Counted from the stretch's first letter, positions 9,057 through 17,762 are shown. The stretch: 46,104 nt of DNA from Marinilabiliales bacterium (GCA_002869435.1 PKSX01000027.1:1-46104), one strand, 5' to 3'. Made by a program: numbers and translations. The notes: generated by a model from the sequence alone, not told the origin.

Positions 9057-10109
9057 TTAACGGTTTTTGTACATCTCATCATAATAGCCGGCATATTCTC
9101 CTGAAGTTACTCTTTGCAGCCATTCTTTATTTTCAAGATACCAGTCGATTGTTTTTGATAGACCATCCTCAAACTGAAGTGACGGGAACCAATTCAGCTC
9201 TTTTTCAATTTTACTGCTGTCGATAGCATAACGTAAATCGTGTCCGGCACGGTCAGTTACAAATGTAATTAGTTCTTCACTTTCTCCTTTCGTGCGTCCG
9301 AGCTTTTCATCCATTTGTTGACACAGAAGCCTGACGAGGTCAATGTTTTTCCATTCATTCTTTCCACCAATATTATATGATTCGCCAAGTTTTCCTTTAT
9401 GAAAAACCAGATCAATTGCAGCAGCATGATCTTCCACGTAAAGCCAGTCTCTGATATTCAAACCTTTACCATATACGGGCAGTGCTTTCTTCTGAATGAT
9501 ATTATTGATCATCAATGGAATAAGCTTTTCAGGAAATTGATATGGCCCGTAATTATTTGAACAATTGGTCATGATTACAGGAACCTTGAAAGTATGAAAA
9601 TACGCATTTACAAAATGATCGCTTGAGGCTTTTGATGCTGAATAAGGACTTCTTGGGTCATAGGCCGTAGTTTCTTCAAAGAATCCGGTGTCTCCAAGCG
9701 AACCATACACTTCGTCAGTACTAACATGGTGGAATCTTTTTCCATCCATATTGTCTTTCCATAGTTCACGTGCTGCATTCAGCAGGTTTACAGTGCCAAC
9801 AACATTGGTGTTTACAAAAGCAATTGGGTTGGATATGGATCTGTCAACATGTGACTCGGCTGCCAGATGAATGATTCCATCAGGGTTATGTTTTTTAAAA
9901 GCACTTATAACAGCACTGAAATCACAGATATCCACTTTTTCAAATGTATAATTACTCTCATTTTCAATATCACGGAGGTTTTCCAAATTCCCTGCATAGG
10001 TAAGGGCATCGAGATTAATAATCTTGGTTTCAGGATACTTCTTCACCATTCTTCGTACGAGGTGAGAACCAATAAATCCGGCGCCTCCGGTGATGATTAT
10101 GCTGTTCAT
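9057..10109 (-). CDS. rfbB: dTDP-glucose 4,6-dehydratase
   Basis: RfbB converts dTDP-glucose to dTDP-4-keto-6-deoxyglucose, the branch point to rhamnose and other 6-deoxy sugars. The 350-residue protein has the N-terminal TGGAGFIG loop, the dehydratase triad TDE at 131-133 within STDEVYG, and YxxxK at Tyr156/Lys160. SNNYGPYQFPEKLIP is also typical. The rfbA, rfbC and rfbD partners are not in the window, so they must lie elsewhere or a different 4-keto sugar is made. The start overlaps the galE stop by 4 bases. Confidence 0.93.
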   Translation of the reverse strand: MNSIIITGGAGFIGSHLVRRMVKKYPETKIINLDALTYAGNLENLRDIENESNYTFEKVDICDFSAVISAFKKHNPDGIIHLAAESHVDRSISNPIAFVNTNVVGTVNLLNAARELWKDNMDGKRFHHVSTDEVYGSLGDTGFFEETTAYDPRSPYSASKASSDHFVNAYFHTFKVPVIMTNCSNNYGPYQFPEKLIPLMINNIIQKKALPVYGKGLNIRDWLYVEDHAAAIDLVFHKGKLGESYNIGGKNEWKNIDLVRLLCQQMDEKLGRTKGESEELITFVTDRAGHDLRYAIDSSKIEKELNWFPSLQFEDGLSKTIDWYLENKEWLQRVTSGEYAGYYDEMYKNR

Positions 10110-11149
10110 GATATGGATTTTTCGATGTTTTTTCTAAAGTGTTTTTCCCACTCCCATGCAGTGCGTGTAATTTCGTCGATGCCACGTTTTGGCTTAAAGC
10201 CCAGTATCTTTTCTGCTTTTTCTGCTGATGCCCATATTTTCTCAATGTCTCCGGGCCTGCGATCAACAATTTTATAAGGTAGTTTTTGCCCGCTTACTTT
10301 TTCGTAGCTTTGAATGACTTCGAGAACAGTATACCCATGCCCGCTTCCAAGATTGAAAAGTTCATAATTGGAACCCATTCGGTCGATCATCAGGTATTCG
10401 AAAGCCTTAACATGAGCTTCGGCAAGGTCGCTAACGTGAATATAATCTCTAATTGCAGTGCCGTCTTTTGTATTGTAGTCGCCGCCAAATACCTGAAGTT
10501 CTTTACGTAGTCCTACAGCTGTCTGCGTAAGATATGGTAATAAGTTATTTGGAATACCTTGTGGTAATTCTCCGTTTTTTGCACTTGGATGTGCTCCGGC
10601 AGGATTGAAATATCTTAATGATATACTGCTGAGTTCAGGATGAACTTTCAGGTAGTCAGTAATAATACTTTCGCTAATCTGTTTGGTATTTCCGTATGGA
10701 GATGATGGTTTTTGCAATGGGGTTTCTTCCGTAACCGGAAGTTCAGTAGCATCACCATAAACAGTGCATGATGAGGAAAAAACCAGATGCGGTATTTTTC
10801 TTTCCGTGCAGAAATGTAGCACATTAATTAGTGATTCCAGATTATTGTGGTAATACATCAGAGGGTTGGCAACAGATTCATTTACACTTTTGAATGCAGC
10901 AAAGTGAATTAGTCCGTCAAAAATTATATCTTTTGGAATACGATCCAGTGCTTTGCGGTCGCATAAATCTATCTTGTAGAAAGTTGGCCTGTATCCCGAA
11001 ATATCCTCAATGCGATCCAAACTTTGACTGTCGCTATTAGATAAATTGTCTACAATTACAGGCTGATAGCCATTTTCAATCAGCTCAATACATGTGTGTG
11101 AGCCGATATACCCGCTTCCGCCACTGACAAGAATGTACCCGGTCTTCAT
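10106..11149 (-). CDS. galE: UDP-glucose 4-epimerase
   Basis: GalE interconverts UDP-glucose and UDP-galactose using tightly bound NAD. The 347-residue protein has GGSGYIGSH near residue 10, the SSSCTVYG active-site strand and YxxxK at Tyr152/Lys156, plus RYFNPAGAHPS, which is characteristic of GalE. Its ATG overlaps (TAATG) the original stop codon of the broken dehydrogenase at 11149-11151. This shows that the operon was built around the full-length dehydrogenase and that coupling to galE is now interrupted by the earlier stop. Loss of coupling could lower galE expression, although this is inference. Confidence 0.93.
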   Translation of the reverse strand: MKTGYILVSGGSGYIGSHTCIELIENGYQPVIVDNLSNSDSQSLDRIEDISGYRPTFYKIDLCDRKALDRIPKDIIFDGLIHFAAFKSVNESVANPLMYYHNNLESLINVLHFCTERKIPHLVFSSSCTVYGDATELPVTEETPLQKPSSPYGNTKQISESIITDYLKVHPELSSISLRYFNPAGAHPSAKNGELPQGIPNNLLPYLTQTAVGLRKELQVFGGDYNTKDGTAIRDYIHVSDLAEAHVKAFEYLMIDRMGSNYELFNLGSGHGYTVLEVIQSYEKVSGQKLPYKIVDRRPGDIEKIWASAEKAEKILGFKPKRGIDEITRTAWEWEKHFRKNIEKSIS

Positions 11150-11400
11150 TACAAACTCCAGTATGTGAGGTGTTTAATTTTATTTCTGAGAAATCCCTTC
11201 ACGTCTATCACAATTCCTTTATCATCATTCAGATATGCCCTGATTGCTTCTTCGTCGAGTTTAATATACTCGTCGTGCATTACAGCCACTATAACTGAAT
11301 CATATTTTCCTTCCGGCTGAGCTTTGATCTCCTGATTGTATTCGTGTTTAAACTCATCAGGATCAGCAAAAGGGTCAACGGCATCAACATTAACGCCATA
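11149..11400 (-). pseudogene. Detached C-terminal 83 codons of the nucleotide-sugar dehydrogenase
   Basis: In the same frame as the dehydrogenase upstream, after a single TAA codon at 11401-11403, 83 further sense codons run to a TAA at 11149-11151. The translation begins YGVNVDAVDPFADPDE and continues with VIVAVMHDEY and GIVIDVKG. These are the expected features of the C-terminal UDP-sugar-binding domain of UDPGDH-family enzymes. No frameshift is present. The region has no good start of its own: the first internal Met is codon 41, inside a core strand. It is therefore almost certainly the separated tail of a 432-codon gene, not an independent gene. Confidence 0.85.
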
Positions 11401-12447
11401 TTATTGCAATTCAGTAATAACATCAACAACCTTTGAGTTTCGAATATCTGAAACGTTTTCCTTGAATGTAACTCCCATCAGCAACACACGGCTGTCGAGA
11501 ACATTTTTTCCGGCAGCAATAAGTTTTTTGACCAATTGTTTGGCTACATAAAAACCCATGCTATCGTTCACAAAACGGCCGCTTCTTATAATCTGGGGAT
11601 GATAACGGAATTGTTGGGCTTTGTGAACCAGGTAATAAGGATCAACACCAATACAATGGCCTCCTACCAGCCCCGGGTGAAATTTCAGGAAATTCCACTT
11701 TGTTCCAGCTGCTTCAAGTACGTCAAAAGTATTTATTCCCATGCGATTGAAAATGATAGACAATTCATTCATCAGGGCTATATTGATGTCACGCTGTGTG
11801 TTTTCAATAATTTTTGCTGCTTCTGCAACTTTAATACTTGGTGCACGATGAACTCCTGCTTTAATAACCAGTTCGTAGGTTTTGGCAATAATTTCCAAAG
11901 ATTCAGGACTGTCACCGGAAACAATTTTAACGGTATTGGTCAGGGTGTGCACTTTATCTCCGGGGTTGATTCTTTCGGGAGAGTAGCCCACACAAAAATC
12001 CTGCGGATAAGACAGACCGCTTGCTTTTTCCATTACAGGAATGCAATCTTCTTCTGTTGCACCGGGATATACAGTGGATTCAAAAACTACAATGTCTCCT
12101 TTCTTGAGAATTTTTCCGACACTTTCGCTCGCTTTAATCAGTGGAGTCAGATCAGGGAGATTATGTTCATCAATTGGGGTGGGAACCGCAACAATATGAA
12201 ATGTTGCTTCTTTCAGATCTTCTATGTTGGAAGTGTATTCAATGCTTTTGTTTGCAAACTCAGCAGATTCAATCTCTTTGCTGGGATCCTGTCCGCTGCG
12301 CATGAGTTCCACACGATCTTCTTTTATGTCGAAACCAATAACATCAATGTGTTTTGCAAATTCAAGTGCAATAGGTAAACCTACATAGCCAAGTCCGATA
12401 ACGGACAGTTTAGTCTGATGCTGCAGGAGCTTTTCGTATGTATTCAT
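11401..12447 (-). CDS. TviB/WbpO-like UDP-N-acetylhexosamine 6-dehydrogenase, truncated by in-frame TAA
   Basis: Family members oxidise UDP-GlcNAc or UDP-GalNAc at C6 to the uronic acid using 2 NAD. The visible 348 residues hold the N-terminal GLGYVG loop (18-23), [18 protein letters not shown] (from 155), the central [11 protein letters not shown] helix and the catalytic Cys265 in [11 protein letters not shown]. The sequence resembles Salmonella TviB more than Pseudomonas WbpA. Full-length relatives are about 425-440 residues; here translation ends after VVDVITELQ, inside the C-terminal UDP-binding domain, and 83 in-frame codons of that domain remain downstream. TAA arises from GAA or AAA by one substitution. 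The truncated product is probably inactive unless read through or unless the base is a sequencing error. Confidence 0.85.
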   Translation of the reverse strand: MNTYEKLLQHQTKLSVIGLGYVGLPIALEFAKHIDVIGFDIKEDRVELMRSGQDPSKEIESAEFANKSIEYTSNIEDLKEATFHIVAVPTPIDEHNLPDLTPLIKASESVGKILKKGDIVVFESTVYPGATEEDCIPVMEKASGLSYPQDFCVGYSPERINPGDKVHTLTNTVKIVSGDSPESLEIIAKTYELVIKAGVHRAPSIKVAEAAKIIENTQRDINIALMNELSIIFNRMGINTFDVLEAAGTKWNFLKFHPGLVGGHCIGVDPYYLVHKAQQFRYHPQIIRSGRFVNDSMGFYVAKQLVKKLIAAGKNVLDSRVLLMGVTFKENVSDIRNSKVVDVITELQ

Positions 12448-12451
12448 TTTT

Positions 12452-13408
12452 CTATTTCTTAGTCTTTTTTACAAATGGATGATAATCATCCGAAACCTCA
12501 GATATTTTGCTGTTGCGAATATCAAAAACAGTTTGAATGGAAGATTTTGCATGGCTGAGCCCAAAACCTTCACCGCTGAGTATTTTTTTGTAGGATTCGG
12601 TGTGCAGTTCAGTGAATCCGTCAGAAAATTCAATTTCTTTGCCGTCCATCTGAATGGAACGATAAGTGCGTTTTTGTTCTTTAACGCTATCTGGTAAATC
12701 ATTAGAGTCGATGCTTAGAAACCAGCGTACATTTGCACTCTTTAACTGCATAAATCCGCCCGCCTTATGTATTTCGTTAAGGTGAACCTTGTGATTTTCG
12801 ACCGCGCCAAAAATCCAGGTTAGCATGTCGAAGAAGTGCACTCCGATGTTGGTTGCTATGCCTCCGGAGCGACTACTGTCACCTTTCCAGGACCAGTCAT
12901 ACCAATTTCCGCGACTCGTGATATAGGTAAGATCGATGTCGTAAATCTTATCTTTCGGGCCTTCTTCAATTTGCCTTTTAAGCTTTAGGATTGATTCATG
13001 AAGTCTCAACTGAAAAATTGTATAGATCTTTTTCCCGCTTTCTTTTTCAATTTCTTCAAGCGAATCAATATTCCATGGATTCAGTACAAGGGGTTTTTCG
13101 CAAATGGCGTGTGCATCATTTCTGAGAGCCAGTCTTATGTGTGCATCGTGCAGATAATTGGGCGAGCAGATGCTTACATAATCAATCTTTTTGTCAGGCT
13201 GGCGACTTAGTTTATCCAGGTGGCGATCAAAACGCTCAGGTTCCATGAAGAAATCGGCATGTGGAAAGTAAGAGTCTATAATGCCAATGCCATCATAAGG
13301 ATCTAGCAAAGCAACCAGCTCGTTTCCGGTATCTTTAATGGCTTTCATGTGGCGCGGAGCAATATAGCCCGCAGCTCCGATCATGGCAAATCTTTTAGGC
13401 ATAATCAT
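12452..13408 (-). CDS. WbpB-like UDP-GlcNAcA 3-dehydrogenase (Gfo/Idh/MocA family)
   Basis: This 318-residue NAD(P)-dependent oxidoreductase has an N-terminal Rossmann loop ([10 protein letters not shown], 11-20) and the family motif CEKP at 103-106. The long conserved [15 protein letters not shown] segment and the C-terminal half resemble WbpB/WlbA, which oxidise UDP-GlcNAcA at C3 to the 3-keto sugar for amination by WbpE. The neighbours wbpD- and wbpE-like genes support this exact role. The start ATG at 13408 overlaps the wbpD stop (ATGA); an ATG two codons later (MPKRF) is also possible. Confidence 0.86.
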   Translation of the reverse strand: MIMPKRFAMIGAAGYIAPRHMKAIKDTGNELVALLDPYDGIGIIDSYFPHADFFMEPERFDRHLDKLSRQPDKKIDYVSICSPNYLHDAHIRLALRNDAHAICEKPLVLNPWNIDSLEEIEKESGKKIYTIFQLRLHESILKLKRQIEEGPKDKIYDIDLTYITSRGNWYDWSWKGDSSRSGGIATNIGVHFFDMLTWIFGAVENHKVHLNEIHKAGGFMQLKSANVRWFLSIDSNDLPDSVKEQKRTYRSIQMDGKEIEFSDGFTELHTESYKKILSGEGFGLSHAKSSIQTVFDIRNSKISEVSDDYHPFVKKTKK

Positions 13409-13983
13409 GATGCTAATTTACGAACATTCCCGTTTTCAAGCAGATATTTCTCTCCACTTTCCGGACAAATGGCAATATTCTCTTCGTTAAATAGTAGTCT
13501 GTGACCAAATTCACTCATCCAGCCAATTTGTCTGGCAGGGTTTCCAACCACCAAAGCATAGGGCAGTACCTCTTTAGTGATTACTGCTCCTGCTCCAATA
13601 AAGGCATACTCACCAATATCATTCCCGCAGACAATGGTAGCGTTGGCCCCAATGGAGGCACCTTTTTTTACTACGGTCTTTTCGTATTGATCACGCCTTA
13701 TTATGGCGCTTCTAGGATTTGTTATATTAGTAAAAACCATTGATGGTCCAAGAAATACATCGTCTTCGCAAACAACGCCGGTGTATATTGAGACATTATT
13801 CTGGATTTTGACATTGTTTCCAAGTATTACTTCCGGCGATACAACAACATTTTGACCAATATTACAATTGCGTCCAATTATGCAATTGCTCATAATATGG
13901 GAAAAATGCCAAATTTTGGTTCCTTCGCCAATTTTGCAATTCTCGTCAATGAAGCTGCTTTCGTGAACGAAATAATCTTTCAT
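13405..13983 (-). CDS. WbpD-like UDP-GlcNAc3NA N-acetyltransferase
   Basis: A 192-residue left-handed beta-helix acyltransferase with hexapeptide repeats from about residue 16 to 148. [27 protein letters not shown] and [13 protein letters not shown] agree closely with WbpD. That enzyme uses acetyl-CoA to N-acetylate the 3-amino group of UDP-2-acetamido-3-amino-2,3-dideoxy-glucuronate. The short C-terminal tail with [13 protein letters not shown] is also typical. It lies 1 base after the aminotransferase gene and overlaps the wbpB-like gene by 4 bases, so the three enzymes are made together. Confidence 0.9.
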   Translation of the reverse strand: MKDYFVHESSFIDENCKIGEGTKIWHFSHIMSNCIIGRNCNIGQNVVVSPEVILGNNVKIQNNVSIYTGVVCEDDVFLGPSMVFTNITNPRSAIIRRDQYEKTVVKKGASIGANATIVCGNDIGEYAFIGAGAVITKEVLPYALVVGNPARQIGWMSEFGHRLLFNEENIAICPESGEKYLLENGNVRKLAS

Positions 13984-13984
13984 T

Positions 13985-15118
13985 TTACAGTGCGTTAATG
14001 AATTCGAGAACAGAATCAGTAATGTGTTTCAACTGCTCATTATCCAGTTCTGTGTGCATGGGCAATGAAAATACATTTTTAGACAGGTATTCTGAGTTTG
14101 GAAAATCTCCGTCTTTATACCTTGGGTCGAGATACGCTTTTTGCTGATGCAATGGAACCGGATAATAAATCATGGCCGGAACTCCTTTGTTGTTCAGGTG
14201 CTCAATCAGTTTTGCTCTGTCAAAACCTTTTGCCAGTAAAGTGTACTGATGAAAAACATGATCTGATTTTTCGTAGCGATAAGGGGTGATCAGTTTTGAA
14301 CAGTCCCTAAATGCGTTGTCATAGAAATCTGCAGCTTTTCTTCTGGCATTGGCATACTCATCGAGATGCCTGAGTTTTATATCAAGAATTGCAGCTTGCA
14401 TACTATCGAGGCGTGAGTTCACGCCAATTTCGTCGTGATAATAGCGAACTTTCATTCCGTGATTTACGATCATTCTTAATTTTTCAGCCAGTTCATCATC
14501 CTGCGTGAAAACAGCACCACCGTCACCATATGCTCCAAGGTTTTTCGAAGGAAAGAAGCTGGTACATCCCATATGACCAATGGCTCCAGTTTTGCGGTAA
14601 ATGCCGTCTTTACCTGTATATCCTGCACCAATAGATTGGCAGGCATCTTCCACAACAGCAATGTTAAATTCCCGGGCAAGTTCCATGATTTCATCCATGG
14701 GTGCAGATTGTCCGAAAAGATGAACAGGAATTATCGCTTTTGTTTTTGGAGTGATGGCCTTTCTTATTGCGTCGATGCTGATATTGAAACTGTCAATTTC
14801 AACATCAACCAACACGGGGGTTAAGTTGAGCAATGCAATAACTTCAGCAGTAGCAATGAATGTAAAAGTTGTGGTAATTACCTCATCACCGGGCTTGAGT
14901 CCAAGTGCCATTAAGCTTACCTGTAATGCATCAGTCCCATTGGCGCATGGAATAACATGCTTTACTCCAAGGTATTTCTCAAGGTTGGCCTGGAAGTTTT
15001 TTACGGCAGGGCCATTAATAAAAGCTGTGCTGTTAATAACTTCAGCCAGGGCGGCATCAACTTCAGGTTTAATTTTTTCGTACTGACCGCTCAGGTCAAC
15101 CATTCGTATATCTTTCAT
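13985..15118 (-). CDS. WbpE-like PLP aminotransferase (DegT/DnrJ/EryC1 family)
   Basis: This 377-residue sugar aminotransferase should convert UDP-3-keto-GlcNAcA to UDP-GlcNAc3NA with glutamate as amino donor, given its linked wbpD- and wbpB-like genes. PLP-site features are NGTDAL (60-65), EDACQ (157-161) and Lys192 in [14 protein letters not shown], expected to form the internal aldimine. It is the first gene of an eight-gene operon running to 7343, with a TAnnTTTG box at 15133-15140. Other DegT family substrates cannot be excluded from the sequence alone. Confidence 0.88.
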   Translation of the reverse strand: MKDIRMVDLSGQYEKIKPEVDAALAEVINSTAFINGPAVKNFQANLEKYLGVKHVIPCANGTDALQVSLMALGLKPGDEVITTTFTFIATAEVIALLNLTPVLVDVEIDSFNISIDAIRKAITPKTKAIIPVHLFGQSAPMDEIMELAREFNIAVVEDACQSIGAGYTGKDGIYRKTGAIGHMGCTSFFPSKNLGAYGDGGAVFTQDDELAEKLRMIVNHGMKVRYYHDEIGVNSRLDSMQAAILDIKLRHLDEYANARRKAADFYDNAFRDCSKLITPYRYEKSDHVFHQYTLLAKGFDRAKLIEHLNNKGVPAMIYYPVPLHQQKAYLDPRYKDGDFPNSEYLSKNVFSLPMHTELDNEQLKHITDSVLEFINAL

Positions 15119-15132
15119 TCAAAAGTTTTTTG

Positions 15133-15140
15133 CAAAGCTA
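15133..15140 (-). promoter_or_regulatory. -7 box for the nucleotide-sugar operon
   Basis: TAGCTTTG on the minus strand, 14 nt before the aminotransferase ATG at 15118, matches TAnnTTTG. No good TTG is seen at -33. It is the only candidate promoter I see for the eight genes down to 7343. Confidence 0.5.
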
Positions 15141-15206
15141 AGAAAAATGTACAGACTTCTGATACGGAGAGCAGGAATTAAAAGAATAGAATATTGGCTT
15201 TAGAGC

Positions 15207-15235
15207 AAAAAAAATCCCGCAGGATTTGCGGGATT
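15207..15235 (-). terminator. Rho-independent terminator after rpsT
   Basis: AATCCCGC (15213-15220) pairs with GCGGGATT (15228-15235) as an 8-bp stem with a 7-nt loop, followed on the minus strand by eight T (15207-15214, partly in the stem). The stem overlaps the rpsT stop codon (15234-15236). Confidence 0.85.
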
Positions 15236-15485
15236 AGAGAGTATTAAATTTCTTAGTAATCTTTGATTTCAGATTCGCAGCCTTGTTTCTGTGAATAACA
15301 CCTCTTTTGGCATTTCTGTCAATCAGTGAAATGAGTCCGTTTAGTAATTTAGCCGCTTCGTCTTTCTTCTCAATTTGTCTGAAATTGCGAATGGCATTTC
15401 TCATTGTTTTCGCGTAATAGCGATTGTAATTTCTTCTCTTCTGTGTACTACGTACTCTCTTTAAGGCTGATTTGTGATTTGCCAT
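15234..15485 (-). CDS. rpsT: 30S ribosomal protein S20
   Basis: An 83-residue, highly basic protein beginning MANHKSALKRVRSTQKR. S20 binds 16S rRNA early in 30S subunit assembly. Length and composition are normal. It begins 19 nt downstream of the tRNA-Glu gene on the same strand, with no room for a separate promoter, so tRNA and mRNA must share a transcript that is processed. A strong terminator follows directly, using the stop codon as part of its stem. Confidence 0.97.
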   Translation of the reverse strand: MANHKSALKRVRSTQKRRNYNRYYAKTMRNAIRNFRQIEKKDEAAKLLNGLISLIDRNAKRGVIHRNKAANLKSKITKKFNTL

Positions 15486-15504
15486 GTTAGTTTCTCTTTG
15501 TTAG

Positions 15505-15579
15505 TCACCCGTAGGGGATTCGAACCCCTGATTTCCAGGATGAAAACCTGGCGTCCTAGGCCAACTAGACGAACGGGCG
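15505..15579 (-). tRNA. tRNA-Glu (anticodon TTC)
   Basis: The minus strand folds into a standard cloverleaf. The 7-bp acceptor is CGCCCGT with ACGGGTG (one G-T pair) and discriminator A at 15505. The anticodon stem is CCAGG/CCTGG with loop TTTTCAT, giving anticodon TTC. The T arm is GGGGTTCGAATCCCC. CCA is not encoded directly after the discriminator base. A canonical promoter lies at 15596-15625, and rpsT follows. Confidence 0.96.
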
Positions 15580-15595
15580 ATTGAATTTCGGACTG

Positions 15596-15625
15596 CAAAG
15601 GTAAATAATTTTTTTAATCCACAAA
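15596..15625 (-). promoter_or_regulatory. Promoter for tRNA-Glu and rpsT
   Basis: On the minus strand TTTG (15622-15625) and TACCTTTG (15596-15603) are separated by 18 nt, close to the Bacteroidota consensus. The tRNA 5' end is 16 nt downstream. Confidence 0.65.
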
Positions 15626-15642
15626 GAATTTTTAAGAAAAAT

Positions 15643-16332
15643 CTATAATATTTTCCCGTCTTCTGCCTGAAATTTAAATCCAAGGCGTTTACTTGTTTTC
15701 ATGCGACGCTCACTTGCCACAGTTTCAAATTCATACATATTTACTTCCTGTACCTGTTCAAATCTGGGTGATGGTAAATCGAAATTAACAGTACATAAAA
15801 TGGCCTGACGTAATATGTTTCTCATTTTTGCCGTGCTCACTTTGTCGCCGGCAAAGCTTATACCTGCCTGATTCATTTCTCTTTTACCTTCAATAAAAAA
15901 GTGCTTTTCTTTATTTACAAATATTCGCCCAATAAGGATTCCCGAATCATTCATTCTCTTATATTTAAATGAATCAGCCAGGAAATTATAAATATGTATA
16001 ATTCCGCAGAAACTGCGTTCAGGGTCTGTTCTTACGTAATGAGTTCGACTTGATTCATGATGCATCCCTAGGTCGAAGACATTTGTATGCATATAAAAAA
16101 GCAATACATCGCCGGCAAAAGTGAGCTGGAACTCAAAATCTCCCCGGTCAGTAAACTCCAGAGGAATGACCCTTTTTCTGTTGGCCATATTATTGCGAAT
16201 ATCTTTTATCACAAATGATGTTTCCTTCTTAAGCAGATTAAAGGCCTCAAGTGTATTGAGATAGATGTCCTGCTTCATGTTTGCCTTTTCCTCTATATGT
16301 CTGGAAAGCTGCTTTATTTTTGATATACCCAT
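15643..16332 (-). CDS. Conserved hypothetical protein
   Basis: This 229-residue soluble protein has no signal peptide or membrane helix. I do not recognise a named domain. Visible features are a Lys/Arg-rich N-terminal helix (1-60), a central beta-rich segment with FEFQLTFAGDVLLFYMHTNVF (77-97), and a C-terminal KRLGFKFQAEDGKIL tail. My impression is that it belongs to a family restricted to Bacteroidota, but I cannot confirm that here. It has its own -7 box at 16351-16358 and is divergent from the alpha-oxoamine synthase gene. No function is assigned. Confidence 0.75.
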   Translation of the reverse strand: MGISKIKQLSRHIEEKANMKQDIYLNTLEAFNLLKKETSFVIKDIRNNMANRKRVIPLEFTDRGDFEFQLTFAGDVLLFYMHTNVFDLGMHHESSRTHYVRTDPERSFCGIIHIYNFLADSFKYKRMNDSGILIGRIFVNKEKHFFIEGKREMNQAGISFAGDKVSTAKMRNILRQAILCTVNFDLPSPRFEQVQEVNMYEFETVASERRMKTSKRLGFKFQAEDGKIL

Positions 16333-16350
16333 AATTGATGTCTTGATTTA

Positions 16351-16358
16351 CAAATGTA
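16351..16358 (-). promoter_or_regulatory. -7 box for the conserved hypothetical gene at 15643
   Basis: TACATTTG on the minus strand lies 18 nt before the ATG at 16332 and fits TAnnTTTG. Confidence 0.45.
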
Positions 16359-16414
16359 CAATATTTTTTCACTGATTGAAAGGCCTACCGATAAGCATAT
16401 AATCGAATAAATAT

Positions 16415-16422
16415 TACCTTTG
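16415..16422 (+). promoter_or_regulatory. -7 box for the alpha-oxoamine synthase gene
   Basis: TACCTTTG lies 30 nt before the GTG start at 16453. I see no TTG at the right spacing. Confidence 0.45.
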
Positions 16423-16452
16423 CGTCAGATTTTTAACTAAAAATATAAAACG

Positions 16453-17703
16453 GTGGATATTTTTGACAAAATGAACATTGACGATACTCCGCTGGGTAAA
16501 TACTACAAATTTGCTCACGGATATTTCATGTTTCCAAAGCTTGAAGGTGAAATAGGTCCCAGAATGAAGTTTCAAGGCAAAGAAGTTTTAAACTGGAGTT
16601 TGAATGATTATTTGGGTCTGGCAAATCATCCCGAAGTACGTAAAGTTGATGCAGAAGCGGCAGCTGAATATGGAATGGCATACCCGATGGGTGCGCGTAT
16701 GATGTCGGGGCAAACCAAATATCATGAACAACTGGAGCGTGAACTGGCAGAATTTGTTGGTCGTGAAGATGCATACCTGCTCAATTTTGGTTATCAGGGT
16801 ATGGTAAGTATTATTCAGGCATTGGTTGATCGGAATGATGTAATCGTATACGATGTTGAAGCCCATGCATGTATTATTGATGGTGTACATCTGCATTTAG
16901 GTAAACGTTTCGTTTATCAGCACAACAACATGGAAAGTCTGGAAAAACAATTGCAGAACGCAACTAAAATAACCGAGAAAACAGGTGGCGGAATTGTAGT
17001 TATCACGGAAGGTGTTTACGGAATGACTGCTGAAACCGGTGATTTGAGAGGGATTGCTGAGTTGAAGAAAAAATACAATTTCCGGTTCTTTATAGATGAT
17101 GCACACGGATTTGGAACCATGGGAAAAACCGGTGCAGGCACCGATGAGCATTATGGTGTTCAGGATCAGGTGGATCTGTACTTCGGAACTTTTGCAAAAT
17201 CAATGGCAGGAATCGGAGGTTTTATTGCTTCAACCAAGCAGGTAGTAAATTTCCTCCGCTATAATATGCGCTCTCAGATTTATGCCAAATCTCTTCCTAT
17301 GCCAATGGTAAAAGGTGCATTGAAACGCCTTGATATGCTTCGCAGTGATCCTTCTCATCGTGAAAAACTGTGGACAATTGTCAATACATTGCAAAGTAAA
17401 CTGAAAGAAAATGGTTTTAATCTCGGACTCACCAACTCATGTGTAACTCCTGTTTATTTGGAGGGTGGAGTGGAAGAAGGAACCAACCTTATTGTAGATC
17501 TTCGTCAGAATTATGGAATTTTCTGTTCAATTGTTACCTGGCCGGTTATTCCGAAAGGACAATTGCTTATTCGTATTATTCCAACAGCAAGCCATAGTTT
17601 GGAAGATGTAGAATACACCCTCAAGGCCTTTACCGAAATCAAGGATAAACTTGATAAGGGAATTTATAAGGAAATGGGAATTGCGAATATGAGAACCGAT
17701 TAA
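16453..17703 (+). CDS. Alpha-oxoamine synthase family PLP enzyme (SPT/KBL-like)
   Basis: A 416-residue class I/II-fold PLP enzyme. The GTG at 16453 is the best start (MDIFDKMNIDD); the next in-frame ATG is six codons later. Family hallmarks are the LNFGYQG loop (110-116), His138 (EAHAC) stacking on PLP, DDAHGFGT (215-222) and the PLP lysine Lys249 in GTFAKSMAGIGGF. The family condenses an amino acid with an acyl-CoA or acyl-ACP, as in serine palmitoyltransferase, 2-amino-3-ketobutyrate ligase and BioF. In Bacteroidota such enzymes make sphingolipid or sulfonolipid backbones, so lipid synthesis is plausible, but the specific amino acid and acyl donor cannot be read. It is transcribed alone and ends at a strong bidirectional terminator. 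Confidence 0.85.
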   Translation: MDIFDKMNIDDTPLGKYYKFAHGYFMFPKLEGEIGPRMKFQGKEVLNWSLNDYLGLANHPEVRKVDAEAAAEYGMAYPMGARMMSGQTKYHEQLERELAEFVGREDAYLLNFGYQGMVSIIQALVDRNDVIVYDVEAHACIIDGVHLHLGKRFVYQHNNMESLEKQLQNATKITEKTGGGIVVITEGVYGMTAETGDLRGIAELKKKYNFRFFIDDAHGFGTMGKTGAGTDEHYGVQDQVDLYFGTFAKSMAGIGGFIASTKQVVNFLRYNMRSQIYAKSLPMPMVKGALKRLDMLRSDPSHREKLWTIVNTLQSKLKENGFNLGLTNSCVTPVYLEGGVEEGTNLIVDLRQNYGIFCSIVTWPVIPKGQLLIRIIPTASHSLEDVEYTLKAFTEIKDKLDKGIYKEMGIANMRTD

Positions 17704-17719
17704 TATATCGTATCAAAAT

Positions 17720-17749
17720 AAAAAAGGCCGCAATCGCGGCCTTTTTTTT
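17720..17749. terminator. Bidirectional terminator
   Basis: GGCCGC (17726-17731), AATC loop and GCGGCC (17736-17741) form a stem flanked by A and T runs on either side, between two convergent genes (ends at 17703 and 17763). Confidence 0.9.
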
Positions 17750-17762
17750 ATAATATAAGATT

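Noticed and set aside
11536..12378. 280-codon plus-strand reading frame opposite the dehydrogenase gene
   Set aside because: It is a shadow of the coding strand: the protein is rich in Cys, Phe and Asn with no domain, while the minus strand encodes a clear enzyme family member.
11149..12447. Use of TAA as a sense codon
   Set aside because: TAA ends many other genes in the window at the expected family length, for example rpsT and queA-region genes, so the genetic code is standard and the stop in the dehydrogenase is a local event.
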